The position numbers and the translations under genes were made by a program. DNA of 64,000 bases from Bacillus subtilis subsp. subtilis (GTDB lineage Bacteria; Pseudomonadota; Gammaproteobacteria; Xanthomonadales; Xanthomonadaceae). The notes under the pieces are model-generated. The model ran no database searches. It saw only the letters and a program-made list of their open reading frames with translations, and had not been told where the DNA came from. Where the stretch lies: the NCBI GenBank assembly GCA_021733645.1, contig JAHREJ010000023.1, positions 1 through 64,000 of the forward strand, written 5' to 3'. Positions within the stretch are counted from its first letter, which is position 1, and each line of letters begins with the position of its first letter. Shown piece after piece: positions 8,574 through 17,555 of this stretch.

Positions 8574-9586
8574 CCCTGTGGCCACGCGAACAGCACGCTC
8601 ATTCCCGGCCGGAAACCATCGACACGGGCGGCGGGGCGCAGGCGGATCTCAAAGCTGCGCACGTCATAGCCGGACGATTGACGGGTGGAACGCCAGGTGG
8701 CGTAGTCGCCAGCGGGATTGATGAAGTACACCTCGAAGTCGGCATCGCGATCCAGCGCAGGCACCTGGCCGCGCAGGCGGCTGCCGATCTTCAGGCCGCG
8801 CATCTGCGATTCGCGCAGGTTGACCGAGACCCACATGCGGTCGATGTCGACCAGGGTGAAGACCGGGTAGCCGGCCGGGACCAGCTCGCCCACATCGGCC
8901 ATGCGCTTGTTGATCTCCCCGGCCAGCGGTGCGCGGCCGTTGATCTCGTCGCGCGCGGCATCCACTTCGGCCACCGCGCCGCGTGCCTGGCGCACCTGGC
9001 CCTGCGCGGCGCGCTTGTCCTGTTCGCGCGCACCGGCCAGGGCCTGGTCGTATTGGGCGCGTGCGGCATTGGACAGCTCACGCGAGCTGCGCGCCTGGGC
9101 CAGGGCTTCGTCGCGCTTCTGGCGGGTCATGACGCCTTCGTTGAACAGGTTCTGCACGCGCTGGTAGGTGGTATCGGCCAGGGTGGCACCGGCCTCGGCG
9201 CGCTTCCAGTTTGCCTGGGCGGCGCGGATGTCTTCGCTGCGTGCGCCCGCATCGGCCTTGTCGGCCACCGCGCTGGCCGCCTCCAGTGCCCCCTGCGCCT
9301 GTTCTTCCTTGGCGGCCACTTCCGGGCTGTCCAGCACGAACAGCACCTGGCCGGCCTTGACCCGGTCGCCTTCGCGCACCTTCAGTTCGGCCAGCCGTGC
9401 GGTGATCTTGGCGGCCACGTTGACGGTGTCGGCGTCGGCCATGCCCTGCAGCTGCTGGGCGGGCGTGCGCCAGGCCAACCACAGCCCCACCACCACCACG
9501 ATCACCAGCACCAGCGCGATGACGATGCCGGCCTTGCGCTTGTTCGGCGGCGGCGCGTCGGCCGGCCCTTGCAGGGTGTCATTCAT
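8570..9586 (-). CDS. HlyD-family periplasmic adaptor protein
   Basis: A 338-residue membrane-fusion protein. One N-terminal TM anchor (AGIVIALVLVIVVVVGLWLA) is followed by a split lipoyl domain (KITARLAELKVREGDRVKAG), a long alpha-helical hairpin rich in Ala, Gln and Glu (about residues 95-205), and a beta-barrel region with NGRAPLAGEINKR and GMSVLFAWP. Such proteins bridge an inner-membrane exporter to an outer-membrane duct. Its start overlaps the end of the tolC-like gene by 8 nt and its stop overlaps the first permease start by 4 nt, so the complex is made from one transcript. Confidence 0.85.
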   Translation of the reverse strand: MNDTLQGPADAPPPNKRKAGIVIALVLVIVVVVGLWLAWRTPAQQLQGMADADTVNVAAKITARLAELKVREGDRVKAGQVLFVLDSPEVAAKEEQAQGALEAASAVADKADAGARSEDIRAAQANWKRAEAGATLADTTYQRVQNLFNEGVMTRQKRDEALAQARSSRELSNAARAQYDQALAGAREQDKRAAQGQVRQARGAVAEVDAARDEINGRAPLAGEINKRMADVGELVPAGYPVFTLVDIDRMWVSVNLRESQMRGLKIGSRLRGQVPALDRDADFEVYFINPAGDYATWRSTRQSSGYDVRSFEIRLRPAARVDGFRPGMSVLFAWPQG

Positions 9587-10985
9587 GGGCGATCACCTCG
9601 TCGGCACGGCGGCGGAATTCTTCGTAACGGTCCATCTGTCCACTGATCTCCAGCAGTTGTGCCAGTGCCACGTCGTACTGGTAGGCGGCCTGCGCACGTT
9701 CCACCTGCGCACCGCCCAGCCCCAGCCGTGCATCGATGACATCCAGCGAGGTGGCCTGGCCTTCGCGGAAGGCCAGCTCCTGCAGGCGCAGGTTTTCGCG
9801 GTTCTGTTCGATGCTGCTGTCCAGCAGCAGGAACTGCTGGCGCGCGGTGTCCAGCTCGTACCAGGCCTTGCGCACGCCCAGGGTTACCTGGTTCTCCGCC
9901 TCGCGCAGGCCGGCTTCGGCCTGTTCCTGCTGCGCGCGCGCGGCACTGATCTGCGCCGGGCGGGAATGGGGCGACAGGAAGGTGTACTTCACGCCGATGC
10001 CGAACGCCCAGTCCGGATCGGTGATCATTTCATCGCGGCGCAGGAAGTCGTACTGGCCGAACAGGTACACGGTCGGCTTGAACTTGGCCTGCTGCACGCG
10101 GACGCCCTGTTCGGCCTGCGCCACCACTGCGCGCAGGCGCGCGATCTGTGGCTGCCGGGCCTGCGCCTGGCGTTCGAAGGTTGGCAGTGCGCCGATCGGG
10201 GTGCGGTGCACGAACAGCGGCGACAGCGGGCGCACTTCGCCGCCGCTGCGCAGCAGGGTGGCCAGGGCGGCCTTGAGGGTCTGCAGGTCGTTGCGTGATT
10301 TCTGGTAATCGCGCTCGGCCTTGTCGCGGGCCACGTTGGCCTGCAGGCGCTGGGCGCGGGTGGCAAAGCCCTCGCGCTCCAGCTTGAGCGCATCGTCGAG
10401 GTGACGTTGCAGCCCATCGCGCACGTCACCACGCACCTCCACGGCCTGCTCGGCAAGCCGCTGCCCGAAGTAGGCCTGGGCCAGCTGCACGCTGAGCGAC
10501 TGGCGTTGCGATTCGCGTTCGGCGCTGGCCTGGTCGGTGGCGCCGGCGGCGGCCTGCCGTGCAGCCGGGATCAGGCCGCCGGTGTACAGCGGCAGCACCG
10601 CGGTCACCACCGGGCGGGTACGCCAATCGCGTTCAACAAACTGCAACGGCGAATCGATGCCGAACGCTTCGGCCACCGGGGTCAACGAGCCCAGTGGCAG
10701 GGTGAGGGTCTTCTGGAACTGAAGGCGGCGCACTTCGCCGGTGATTTCCGGCAGCCGCAGCAGGCGGGTGGCGTCCTGCAGATCCTGCTTGTTGCGCACC
10801 GACGCGTCGGCGGCGGCCAGTGCATCGGAGACCTGCTCCAGGCGCTGCTGCGACTGCTGCCAGTCCAGCGCGGGCACGGTGGCCTCGGCGATGGCCGGTT
10901 GGGCCATGACCGCGCCACTGCAGAACAGCAGGGCGGTGCAGTGGAGTCCTTTCTTTGCGCGCGCAAGCGCCGTGTACCGGCTCAC
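9579..10985 (-). CDS. TolC-family outer-membrane efflux protein
   Basis: A 468-residue outer-membrane factor with an N-terminal signal region (GLHCTALLFCSGAVMAQ) and two repeated OEP halves, each dominated by long helices. Internal landmarks are VLPLYTGGLIPAARQAAAGA in the first half and GIGVKYTFLSPHSR in the second, the equivalent beta-strand/periplasmic transition motifs. The GTG at 10983-10985 is preferred because it leaves a normal-length signal peptide. It is the first gene of a four-gene operon transcribed away from oleate hydratase. A strong 15-bp inverted repeat lies about 40 nt upstream. Confidence 0.8.
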   Translation of the reverse strand: MSRYTALARAKKGLHCTALLFCSGAVMAQPAIAEATVPALDWQQSQQRLEQVSDALAAADASVRNKQDLQDATRLLRLPEITGEVRRLQFQKTLTLPLGSLTPVAEAFGIDSPLQFVERDWRTRPVVTAVLPLYTGGLIPAARQAAAGATDQASAERESQRQSLSVQLAQAYFGQRLAEQAVEVRGDVRDGLQRHLDDALKLEREGFATRAQRLQANVARDKAERDYQKSRNDLQTLKAALATLLRSGGEVRPLSPLFVHRTPIGALPTFERQAQARQPQIARLRAVVAQAEQGVRVQQAKFKPTVYLFGQYDFLRRDEMITDPDWAFGIGVKYTFLSPHSRPAQISAARAQQEQAEAGLREAENQVTLGVRKAWYELDTARQQFLLLDSSIEQNRENLRLQELAFREGQATSLDVIDARLGLGGAQVERAQAAYQYDVALAQLLEISGQMDRYEEFRRRADEVIAHE

Positions 10986-11026
10986 AAGTGGGCGTTCCGT
11001 ATGTAAAGCATTCGACAAAGTATGGT

Positions 11027-11063
11027 GCGCAGCGCGTGAAGCCGGGGTCTTCACGCGCTGCGC
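11027..11063. promoter_or_regulatory. Perfect 15-bp inverted repeat between divergent operons
   Basis: GCGCAGCGCGTGAAG (11027-11041) is repeated exactly in inverse (11049-11063) around a 7-nt centre. It sits between the tolC-led exporter operon, which starts at 10985 on the minus strand, and oleate hydratase, which starts at 11205. It has no T-run, so an operator is more likely than a terminator. No regulator gene is adjacent. Confidence 0.5.
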
Positions 11064-11128
11064 GCAAGCGTGGATGCCCATTGATGTCGATCAAGGCGGG
11101 CCGGACGCCGTTGCGTAACCTTGCAGGA

Positions 11129-11150
11129 CCGACGGTGGTGCTACCGTCGG
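11129..11150 (+). promoter_or_regulatory. 8-bp inverted repeat in the oleate hydratase leader
   Basis: CCGACGGT (11129-11136) and ACCGTCGG (11143-11150) are perfectly complementary around GGTGCT, ending about 55 nt before the oleate hydratase ATG. It could be a leader hairpin or an operator. It differs in sequence from the longer repeat at 11027-11063. Confidence 0.35.
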
Positions 11151-11204
11151 CGCAAGGCCGTGCACGGCCCTGCGATATCCCTGCAGACCCGAAGGACAGG
11201 TGCC

Positions 11205-13199
11205 ATGACCCAGCAGCCCGCGCAGTTCACCCCCCCTCCCGCATCGGCCACGTTCGAACACGAGCCCGACGGCAGTGGTACCTATTGGTCCAACCGGCCA
11301 CTCAACACGTTGCCGCCGGCAGACACGATGGGCGCTTACATGCGCAACCGTCCGCTGCCGCCGGAAGGCATTGCGCAGCGCCGGGCTTACATCATCGGTA
11401 CCGGCATTGCCGGGTTGGCGGCCGCGTTCTACCTGATCCGCGATGGGGGCATGCCGGCGGCCAACATCACCCTGATCGACAGCCTGGATATTGAAGGCGG
11501 CTCGCTCGATGGCGCCGGCAACCCCGAGCAGGGCTACCTGGTGCGCGGCGGCCGCGAAATGAACTGGAACTACGACAACTTCTGGGACCTGTTCCAGGAC
11601 GTGCCCGCGTTGGAACTGCCCGAAGGCTTCAGCGTGCTTGATGAGTACCGGGCGGTGAATGACCACGACCCGAACTGGTCCAAGGCGCGGCTGCTGCACC
11701 AGCAGGGCAAGGTCAAGGACTTTTCCAGTTTCGGGTTGAGCAAGGGCCAGCAGTGGGAGCTGGTCAAGCTGTTGCTCAAGCGCAAGGAGGAACTGGACGA
11801 TGTGACCATCGAGGACTACTTCAGCGCCGGCTTCCTGCAGACCAACTTCTGGTTCTTGTGGCGTTCGATGTTCGCCTTCGAGAACTGGCAGAGCCTGCTG
11901 GAAATGAAGCTGTACATGCACCGCTTCCTGGATGCGATCGACGGGCTGAACGACATGTCCGCGCTGGTGTTTCCCAAGTACAACCAGTACGAGAGTTTCG
12001 TGGTGCCGCTGGCACGCATGCTGCGCGCGCAGGGCGTGCAGATCCAGTTCGACACACGCGTGCATGACCTGGACATGGCAGTGGATGGCCACGCGCGTAC
12101 CGTGACGGCGATCCGCTGCAAGGTGGGCGGGCGCGAGGACAGCATTGCGGTGGCCGCCGGCGACCTGGTATTCGCACTGACCGGCTCGATGACCGAAGGC
12201 ACCGCCTACGGCGACATGGATACCGCGCCGGTGCTGCAGCGCGACCGCCACGAACCGGGGCCGGACAGCGACTGGTCACTGTGGCGCAACCTGGCCCGGC
12301 AGTCGCCGGTCTTCGGCCAGCCGCACAAATTCTACGGCGATGTGGAGCGCTCGATGTGGGAGTCGGCCACGCTGACCTGCCGCCCCTCGCCGCTGGTGGA
12401 CAAGATCGCCGCGCTGTCGGTCAACGACCCCTACTCGGGCCGCACCGTCACCGGCGGGGTCATCACCATCACCGATTCCAACTGGGTGATCAGCTTCACC
12501 GTGAACCGCCAGCCGCACTTTGTGGGCCAGCCAAAGGACGTGCTGGTGGTGTGGGTGTATGCGTTGTTGATGGACCAGGACGGCAACCACATCAAGAAGC
12601 CGATGCCAGCCTGCACCGGGCGCGAGATCCTGGCCGAGCTGTGCCATCACCTGGGCATCGCCGACCAGCTCGATGCTGTTGCCGCGGCAACCAAAGTGCG
12701 CCTGGCGCTGATGCCCTACATCACCGCCCAGTTCATGCCGCGCGCGGCCGGCGACCGGCCGCACGTGGTACCGGCCGGGTGCACCAACCTGGGCCTGCTG
12801 GGGCAGTTCGTGGAAACCCGCAACGATGTGATCTTCACCATGGAAAGCTCGGTGCGCACCGCGCGGGTGGCGGTGTACACGCTGCTGGGCCTGGCCAAGC
12901 AGGTGCCGGACATCAGCCCGGTGCAGTACGACATCCGCAACCTGCTCAAGGCCGCACGCGCCATGAACAACGGCGAGCCGTTCCCCGGCGAGCGGGTCCT
13001 GCACCGGTTGCTCGGCAAAAGCTACTTCGCGCACATCCTGCCGCCGCTGCCCGATACCGGGCGTGGCAGCGACAAGGACAAGGCCAAGGCGGGGTTCATG
13101 GAGGAGGAGCTGTCCTGGCTGTCCAGCAAGGGCAGCCTGGCGCTGAAGGACGTGTCGGCGCGGCTGGACCGGCTGGGTGACAAGCTGGGCAAACGGTGA
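11205..13199 (+). CDS. ohyA: Oleate hydratase (FAD-dependent, OhyA/MCRA family)
   Basis: A 664-residue enzyme of the myosin-cross-reactive-antigen family that adds water to the cis-9 double bond of oleic or palmitoleic acid to give 10-hydroxy fatty acids. The FAD Rossmann motif IIGTGIAGLAAAFYLIRDGG is near residue 60. GGREMNWNYDNFWDLF and NQYESFVVPLARML are family hallmarks, and FVETRNDVIFTMESSVRTAR closes the active site. There is no signal peptide, so the enzyme is cytosolic or membrane-peripheral. In other bacteria it detoxifies unsaturated fatty acids. It is divergent from an exporter operon, with two inverted repeats in the gap. Confidence 0.93.
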   Translation: MTQQPAQFTPPPASATFEHEPDGSGTYWSNRPLNTLPPADTMGAYMRNRPLPPEGIAQRRAYIIGTGIAGLAAAFYLIRDGGMPAANITLIDSLDIEGGSLDGAGNPEQGYLVRGGREMNWNYDNFWDLFQDVPALELPEGFSVLDEYRAVNDHDPNWSKARLLHQQGKVKDFSSFGLSKGQQWELVKLLLKRKEELDDVTIEDYFSAGFLQTNFWFLWRSMFAFENWQSLLEMKLYMHRFLDAIDGLNDMSALVFPKYNQYESFVVPLARMLRAQGVQIQFDTRVHDLDMAVDGHARTVTAIRCKVGGREDSIAVAAGDLVFALTGSMTEGTAYGDMDTAPVLQRDRHEPGPDSDWSLWRNLARQSPVFGQPHKFYGDVERSMWESATLTCRPSPLVDKIAALSVNDPYSGRTVTGGVITITDSNWVISFTVNRQPHFVGQPKDVLVVWVYALLMDQDGNHIKKPMPACTGREILAELCHHLGIADQLDAVAAATKVRLALMPYITAQFMPRAAGDRPHVVPAGCTNLGLLGQFVETRNDVIFTMESSVRTARVAVYTLLGLAKQVPDISPVQYDIRNLLKAARAMNNGEPFPGERVLHRLLGKSYFAHILPPLPDTGRGSDKDKAKAGFMEEELSWLSSKGSLALKDVSARLDRLGDKLGKR

Positions 13200-13234
13200 G
13201 CGATGGGTAGCGCTGCGACGGCCCGCGGCGCGGT

Positions 13235-14119
13235 TCAACCCACGACGGGCAGGTCGGCCAGTGCCGCCAGCAATTGGGCATTCACCTGTTGATGGCGGCG
13301 CTGCCATGCGGGCAAGGTGGCCGGGTCGATCTGCGGCTGCCCATCCAGCGCCGACAACCAGCGCTTGAAGCGGCTGCGGTAGCGCGCCAGCGAAACATCG
13401 CCGGTGATGTCGCTGCCCACCAGGCCACCGGTACGCAAGGCGTCGATGACGGCCTGGACATCGGCCAGCTGGAAACGGCCCTGGTCCCAGTTGCTGCGCG
13501 CCACGTCTTCGGCCAATACATCCTTGTCGATCGACAGGTAGGTTGGCCGGGGAGTGGCGGCCTGTTCGGCGGCGAAGGCGGCCAGCAGGGCCTGCGGGTG
13601 GGGGAAGCGGCGGAAGGCGGCGCCCATGCCCAGTGCATGCGCCCAGCCGACCTCCACGTCCATGCACCAGTAGGTGAGGCGGCCACGCCACAGCGGCGAC
13701 CAATGGTTCTCCCAGGCATGGCGCCGGCCGATGTCCGGCGAGGTGATGCCCAGCACGTGCACATGGCTGACCTGCGGCAGTGCCGCGGCGGCATTCACCC
13801 AGGAGCCGCAATGCATGCCGAACGGGAACCGCATGTTGTCCGGGTGGTTGTCCAGTACGACCAGCTGGAAGGGCGGCCGTGCGGACAGGCGCCGCAGCAG
13901 GACCAGGCTGAGGTGGTGGAAGTCGCCACTGCCGAGCAGCACGGTGCCGGGGGTGGCCGGCACGGCCGCCAGCACCTCCTTGCCGAAGCGCGCCAGGGTG
14001 GCGTGACGGCAGGCAAACCGCAGGGGATCGTGCCAGTGCGGCAAGGCAATGGCACGCGCCTGCGGCAGCGGCAGCACGCTGCCATCCAGGTCCAGGATCA
14101 ATGGCGCATGCGCGACCAT
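13235..14119 (-). CDS. Ureohydrolase (arginase-fold)-like protein
   Basis: A 294-residue protein retaining the metal-site pattern of the arginase/agmatinase/deacetylase fold in divergent form: GSGDFHH near residue 80 (for GGDHS), VLDNHPDN near 100 (for DxHxD) and YLSIDKDVL near 210 (for DxDxxDP). The spacing suggests an intact two-metal centre, but overall similarity to true arginases is low and the substrate is unknown. It is the last gene of a four-gene operon; the FemAB/GNAT-like stop lies 3 nt upstream of its ATG. The operon also encodes a class III aminotransferase and a HAD phosphatase, suggesting work on an amino or guanidino compound. Confidence 0.55.
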   Translation of the reverse strand: MVAHAPLILDLDGSVLPLPQARAIALPHWHDPLRFACRHATLARFGKEVLAAVPATPGTVLLGSGDFHHLSLVLLRRLSARPPFQLVVLDNHPDNMRFPFGMHCGSWVNAAAALPQVSHVHVLGITSPDIGRRHAWENHWSPLWRGRLTYWCMDVEVGWAHALGMGAAFRRFPHPQALLAAFAAEQAATPRPTYLSIDKDVLAEDVARSNWDQGRFQLADVQAVIDALRTGGLVGSDITGDVSLARYRSRFKRWLSALDGQPQIDPATLPAWQRRHQQVNAQLLAALADLPVVG

Positions 14120-14122
14120 CGC

Positions 14123-15175
14123 TCAACCCCCGCCATCCGGTTCGGCCTGCAGATGCGGGGCAAGCCGGCGCAGTGCGGCACGCAGCAGTGGTGAGCGCGC
14201 ATGGACAGCGTGCCGGGTGGCGGTGAACTGCGCGCCCAGCTCGGCCTTGATCCGCGAGTCGGTCCAGCCGGCCACGTAGTGGCTCAGACCGTGCTGCAGC
14301 GCGTACTCCAGGTTGTGAACCCAACTGACCGCATACAGATTGTGTTCGCGGGCCTGGGGGTAGGCCAGCCCGATGTATTTGTCGATCAGCTTTCCGGCGT
14401 GCACGTAGCACAGGTTCCAACCGATCAGTTCGCCGCGGTGGCGGTACAGAAACAGCCGGCCGTGGCTCTGGGCGTCGGTCAGCAGTTGCTGGAAGAAGCG
14501 GATGTCGAGCAGGTCGAAATGCACCTGGCTCTGCGCATGCACGTTACGGTACAGCGCAAACAGTTCGCGGATCAGGCGGGGGTCGGCCAGGGCCGGGTCG
14601 CCGCTGGGCATGCAATCGACCTGCAGGTCGGCACGCGCGCGCAGCTTGCGCCGGATGTTCTTGCGGCGCGCGGCCGACAGCCGCGCGAGATAGTCCTCGA
14701 TCGAGTCGAAGTCGATCGGCATCCAGGCCAGCGGCATGCCGGCCAGGCTGATGAAGCCCCGCTCCTGCAATGCCTGCAGGAACGCACCGCTGTGGGCATT
14801 GGCCGCCGCGTCCAGCAGTGGTGAGTCCACCGCCAGGTCCTTGACCACCAGCAGCCGGCAATCGCTGTTGGCGTGCCGCCACACATCCTCGGCCAACGCG
14901 GCCGGCGACACCTGCGCCGGCAGCGGCGTGTACTCGGTACTGGTGGCACCGACAAAGCGCGTGGGCCAGGTCAGCCAGCGGCGCCAGTAGCGCGCCAATG
15001 GCAGGCCCCGCAGCCGCGCCCGCAGTGCATCGTCCAGCGTGGTGGTCAGGTCCAGCGGCGCGCGGAAGGTAGGCAGGCCGCTGGGCAGCCGGCCGGCCTG
15101 GAAGCCCTGCGGCGGGTGGGCCAGGAAGCCCTCCAGCAGCACGGGCGGTTCCAGGGCGGTGCTGCACTCATGCAC
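14123..15175 (-). CDS. FemAB/GNAT-fold acyl- or aminoacyl-transferase
   Basis: A 350-residue protein of the FemAB-like/Acetyltransf_6 type. SAARRKNIRRKLRARADLQ and RELFALYRNVHAQSQVHFDL in the middle, and RHRGELIGWNLCYVHAGKLI followed by YVAGWTDSRIKAELGAQF near the end, are typical of this double-GNAT fold. Such enzymes transfer amino-acyl or acyl groups onto amines in peptidoglycan, lipids or small molecules. The start is GTG with GGA seven bases upstream. It lies 43 nt after the aminotransferase and 3 nt before the ureohydrolase-like gene. The substrate is unknown. Confidence 0.6.
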   Translation of the reverse strand: MHECSTALEPPVLLEGFLAHPPQGFQAGRLPSGLPTFRAPLDLTTTLDDALRARLRGLPLARYWRRWLTWPTRFVGATSTEYTPLPAQVSPAALAEDVWRHANSDCRLLVVKDLAVDSPLLDAAANAHSGAFLQALQERGFISLAGMPLAWMPIDFDSIEDYLARLSAARRKNIRRKLRARADLQVDCMPSGDPALADPRLIRELFALYRNVHAQSQVHFDLLDIRFFQQLLTDAQSHGRLFLYRHRGELIGWNLCYVHAGKLIDKYIGLAYPQAREHNLYAVSWVHNLEYALQHGLSHYVAGWTDSRIKAELGAQFTATRHAVHARSPLLRAALRRLAPHLQAEPDGGG

Positions 15176-15218
15176 GCGCGCGGTCCTCGTTGGCGGCGTG
15201 GCAAGGGCGCATGCCGGA

Positions 15219-16619
15219 TCAGCCTTTGGCCCGGGTCAGCAGCTGGTCGAGCAGGGTGATGGCCAGGTCGATCTCGCCGTAGGTGATGTCCAGCGACGGA
15301 GCGAAGGTGATCACGTTCTTGTACCAGCCGCCCACATCCAGGACCAGGCCGATGCGCTTGCCGTCGTGCAGCAGGTCACCGGCCAGGCCGATGTCGACCA
15401 TGCGGTCCAGCAGCTCGCGGTTGGGGGTGAACCCATCGTCCGTGCAGATCTCCGCGCGCAGCGCCAGGCCCAGGCCGTCGACATCGCCAATTTCCGGATG
15501 GCGCTTCTGCAGGCCTCGCAGACCATCGAGGAAGTAGGCACCCTTTTCCGGCACGGTGCGCTCGTAGTCCATCTCCTGGCCCAGCTTCAGCACTTCCAGG
15601 CCGAGGCGGGTGCCGAGCGGATTGGAGTTGAAGGTGGAGTGGGTCGAACCCGGCGGGAAAATGGTGGGGTTGATCAGTTCTTCGCGCGCCCACAGGCCCG
15701 ACAGCGGGTTGAGGCCATTGGTCAGCGCCTTGCCGAATACCAGCACGTCCGGGGTCACGTCGAAGTGCTCGATGGCCCACAGCTTGCCGGTGCGCCAGAA
15801 GCCCATCTGGATCTCATCGACCACCATCAGGATGCCGTACTTGTCCAGCACCTTCTTCAGGTCACGGAAGAAGTGACGCGGCGGAATCACGTAACCGCCG
15901 GTGCCCTGGATCGGTTCGACGTAGAACGCGGCGTATTCGGCCTGCCCCACCTTGGGATCCCACACGCCGTTGTACTCGCTCTCGAACAGGCGCTCGAACT
16001 GACGCACGCAGTGGTCGGAGTATTCGTCCGGCGTCATGCCCTTGGGGCGACGGAACGGATACGGGAACGGGATGAACATCGCACGTTCGCCGAAGTGGCC
16101 GTAACGGCGCCGGTAGCGGTAACTGGAGGTGATCGCCGACGCGCCCAGGGTACGCCCGTGGTAGCCGCCTTCGAAAGCGAACATCAGGCTCTTGCCGTTG
16201 CGTGCGTTGCGCACGATCTTGAGCGAGTCCTCCACGGCCTGCGCGCCACCGACGTTGAAATGCACGCGCCCGTCCAGGCCGAAGCGATCGTGCATGCCCG
16301 TGGCGATCGTCTTGGCCAGCTGCACCCGGGTGGGGTGCAGGTACTGGCTGGCCACCTGCGGCAGGGTATCGATCTGGTCTTTCAGTGCATCGTTGAGGCG
16401 GCGGTTGGCATACCCGAAGTTGCACGCCGAATACCACATCTGCAGGTCCAGGTACGGGGTGCCGGCCGCGTCGAACAGGTAGCTGCCTTCGCAGCGCTGG
16501 AAGATCTTCGGCGGGTCCACGTAGTGCACGGTGTCGCCGAAGGAGCTGTAACGCGCCTCGTCGGCCAGCAACTGTGCGTCGCTGACGCTGGCCGAGGCAT
16601 GCTTGTCAAAGAGATTCAT
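15219..16619 (-). CDS. Class III PLP-dependent aminotransferase
   Basis: A 466-residue fold-type I aminotransferase of the class III (acetylornithine/omega-amino acid) group. GAQAVEDSLKIVRNARNGKS and GGYHGRTLGAS bind PLP phosphate, VDEIQMGFWRTGKLWA carries the Asp that contacts the pyridine nitrogen, and VLVFGKALTNGLNPLSG contains the Schiff-base Lys. It probably transfers an amino group to or from an aldehyde or keto acid with a terminal amine; the substrate cannot be named. The MNLFDKHASASVSD start gives the usual N-terminal length. It is second in an operon behind a HAD phosphatase. Confidence 0.8.
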   Translation of the reverse strand: MNLFDKHASASVSDAQLLADEARYSSFGDTVHYVDPPKIFQRCEGSYLFDAAGTPYLDLQMWYSACNFGYANRRLNDALKDQIDTLPQVASQYLHPTRVQLAKTIATGMHDRFGLDGRVHFNVGGAQAVEDSLKIVRNARNGKSLMFAFEGGYHGRTLGASAITSSYRYRRRYGHFGERAMFIPFPYPFRRPKGMTPDEYSDHCVRQFERLFESEYNGVWDPKVGQAEYAAFYVEPIQGTGGYVIPPRHFFRDLKKVLDKYGILMVVDEIQMGFWRTGKLWAIEHFDVTPDVLVFGKALTNGLNPLSGLWAREELINPTIFPPGSTHSTFNSNPLGTRLGLEVLKLGQEMDYERTVPEKGAYFLDGLRGLQKRHPEIGDVDGLGLALRAEICTDDGFTPNRELLDRMVDIGLAGDLLHDGKRIGLVLDVGGWYKNVITFAPSLDITYGEIDLAITLLDQLLTRAKG

Positions 16620-16666
16620 CAGGTCGGTTCCGAAAAGGGCGTTCAAGGGAACAACGGGTGGGACGA

Positions 16667-17353
16667 TCAGGCCGACGCCAGGATCCGCGGCAGCGTCGGT
16701 GGCAACAGCGTGCCGTCGAGCAGGCGCGGCAGCAGGGCGGTTGCCTCGTGGAAGGTCTGGATGGGGGCGTGGGGAATGCCGGCGTCCTGGCAATGGGTAA
16801 TCAGGCGGCGCTTGGCGAACACGACGTCGGCGCGTCCGGACACGCAGAAGTCCGATGCGCCGTCACCGATCATCAGCACGCGCGGGTGATCGGTGCTGCG
16901 GGTCTGCGTGGCGCAGACGCACTTGCAGGTGCCGCTGCGGCAGCCGGCGGCCTGGTGCGGTGAGTGCAGTTCCCAGTGGTCGCCGCACCATTGCAGATGG
17001 TTGGCGACCACCGGCAGTGGCGGCAGGCCGTGGTTGGCGAGGATGCGCTGGATGGCGTAGTCCATGCCATCGCTGACGATACGTAGCGGCACGCCCAGTG
17101 CCTGGGCCTGGGTGACGAATCCGGCAAAGCCCGGATCGATGCGCACCTGGTCCAGGTGCGCGTCCAGCGTGGCCGGGTCCAGCGCCAGCAGCCGCACCTG
17201 GCCCTGCATGCATTCGCGCGAGCCGATCACACCGGCCTGCCACTGGTCTTCCAGTGCCTGCCAGCCGGGTCGGCCGTAGCGGACCAGCAGGGAATCGATG
17301 ACATCTTCAACGCTGATGGTGCCGTCGAAGTCACACAGGATGCTCCAGCGCAT
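16667..17353 (-). CDS. HAD-IB phosphatase, MtnX-like
   Basis: A 228-residue HAD hydrolase. LCDFDGTISVEDVIDSLL supplies the nucleophile and acid Asp residues (DxD), RIVSDGMDY is motif II, and MIGDGASDFCVSGRADVVFA is motif IV. The closest named family is the MtnX-like phosphatases. A Cys-rich insert (CRSGTCKCVC) near residue 160 is unusual and could bind metal. It heads the aminotransferase operon, 47 nt before the aminotransferase start, so it may dephosphorylate a pathway intermediate. The start at 17353 is chosen for its GGA seven bases upstream; an in-frame ATG lies two codons earlier. Confidence 0.7.
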   Translation of the reverse strand: MRWSILCDFDGTISVEDVIDSLLVRYGRPGWQALEDQWQAGVIGSRECMQGQVRLLALDPATLDAHLDQVRIDPGFAGFVTQAQALGVPLRIVSDGMDYAIQRILANHGLPPLPVVANHLQWCGDHWELHSPHQAAGCRSGTCKCVCATQTRSTDHPRVLMIGDGASDFCVSGRADVVFAKRRLITHCQDAGIPHAPIQTFHEATALLPRLLDGTLLPPTLPRILASA

Positions 17354-17555
17354 GGGCATGTCCGTCGTTGGGAGGAAGAACCATCGCAGTCGGCATACCG
17401 GCGACGGGCCCACTCTAGGAAGGCATCCTTTCCCGATCCTTTCCGTTCCCTGCGCCGCCGTGGCCCGCAGGGGAACGGTTCAGCGATGTGTGAAATCTGT
17501 CGGATCGGCCGATGGGGTGTAGCGTGTGCGCCTCACTTCCTGCGTGCGTGCTGCC

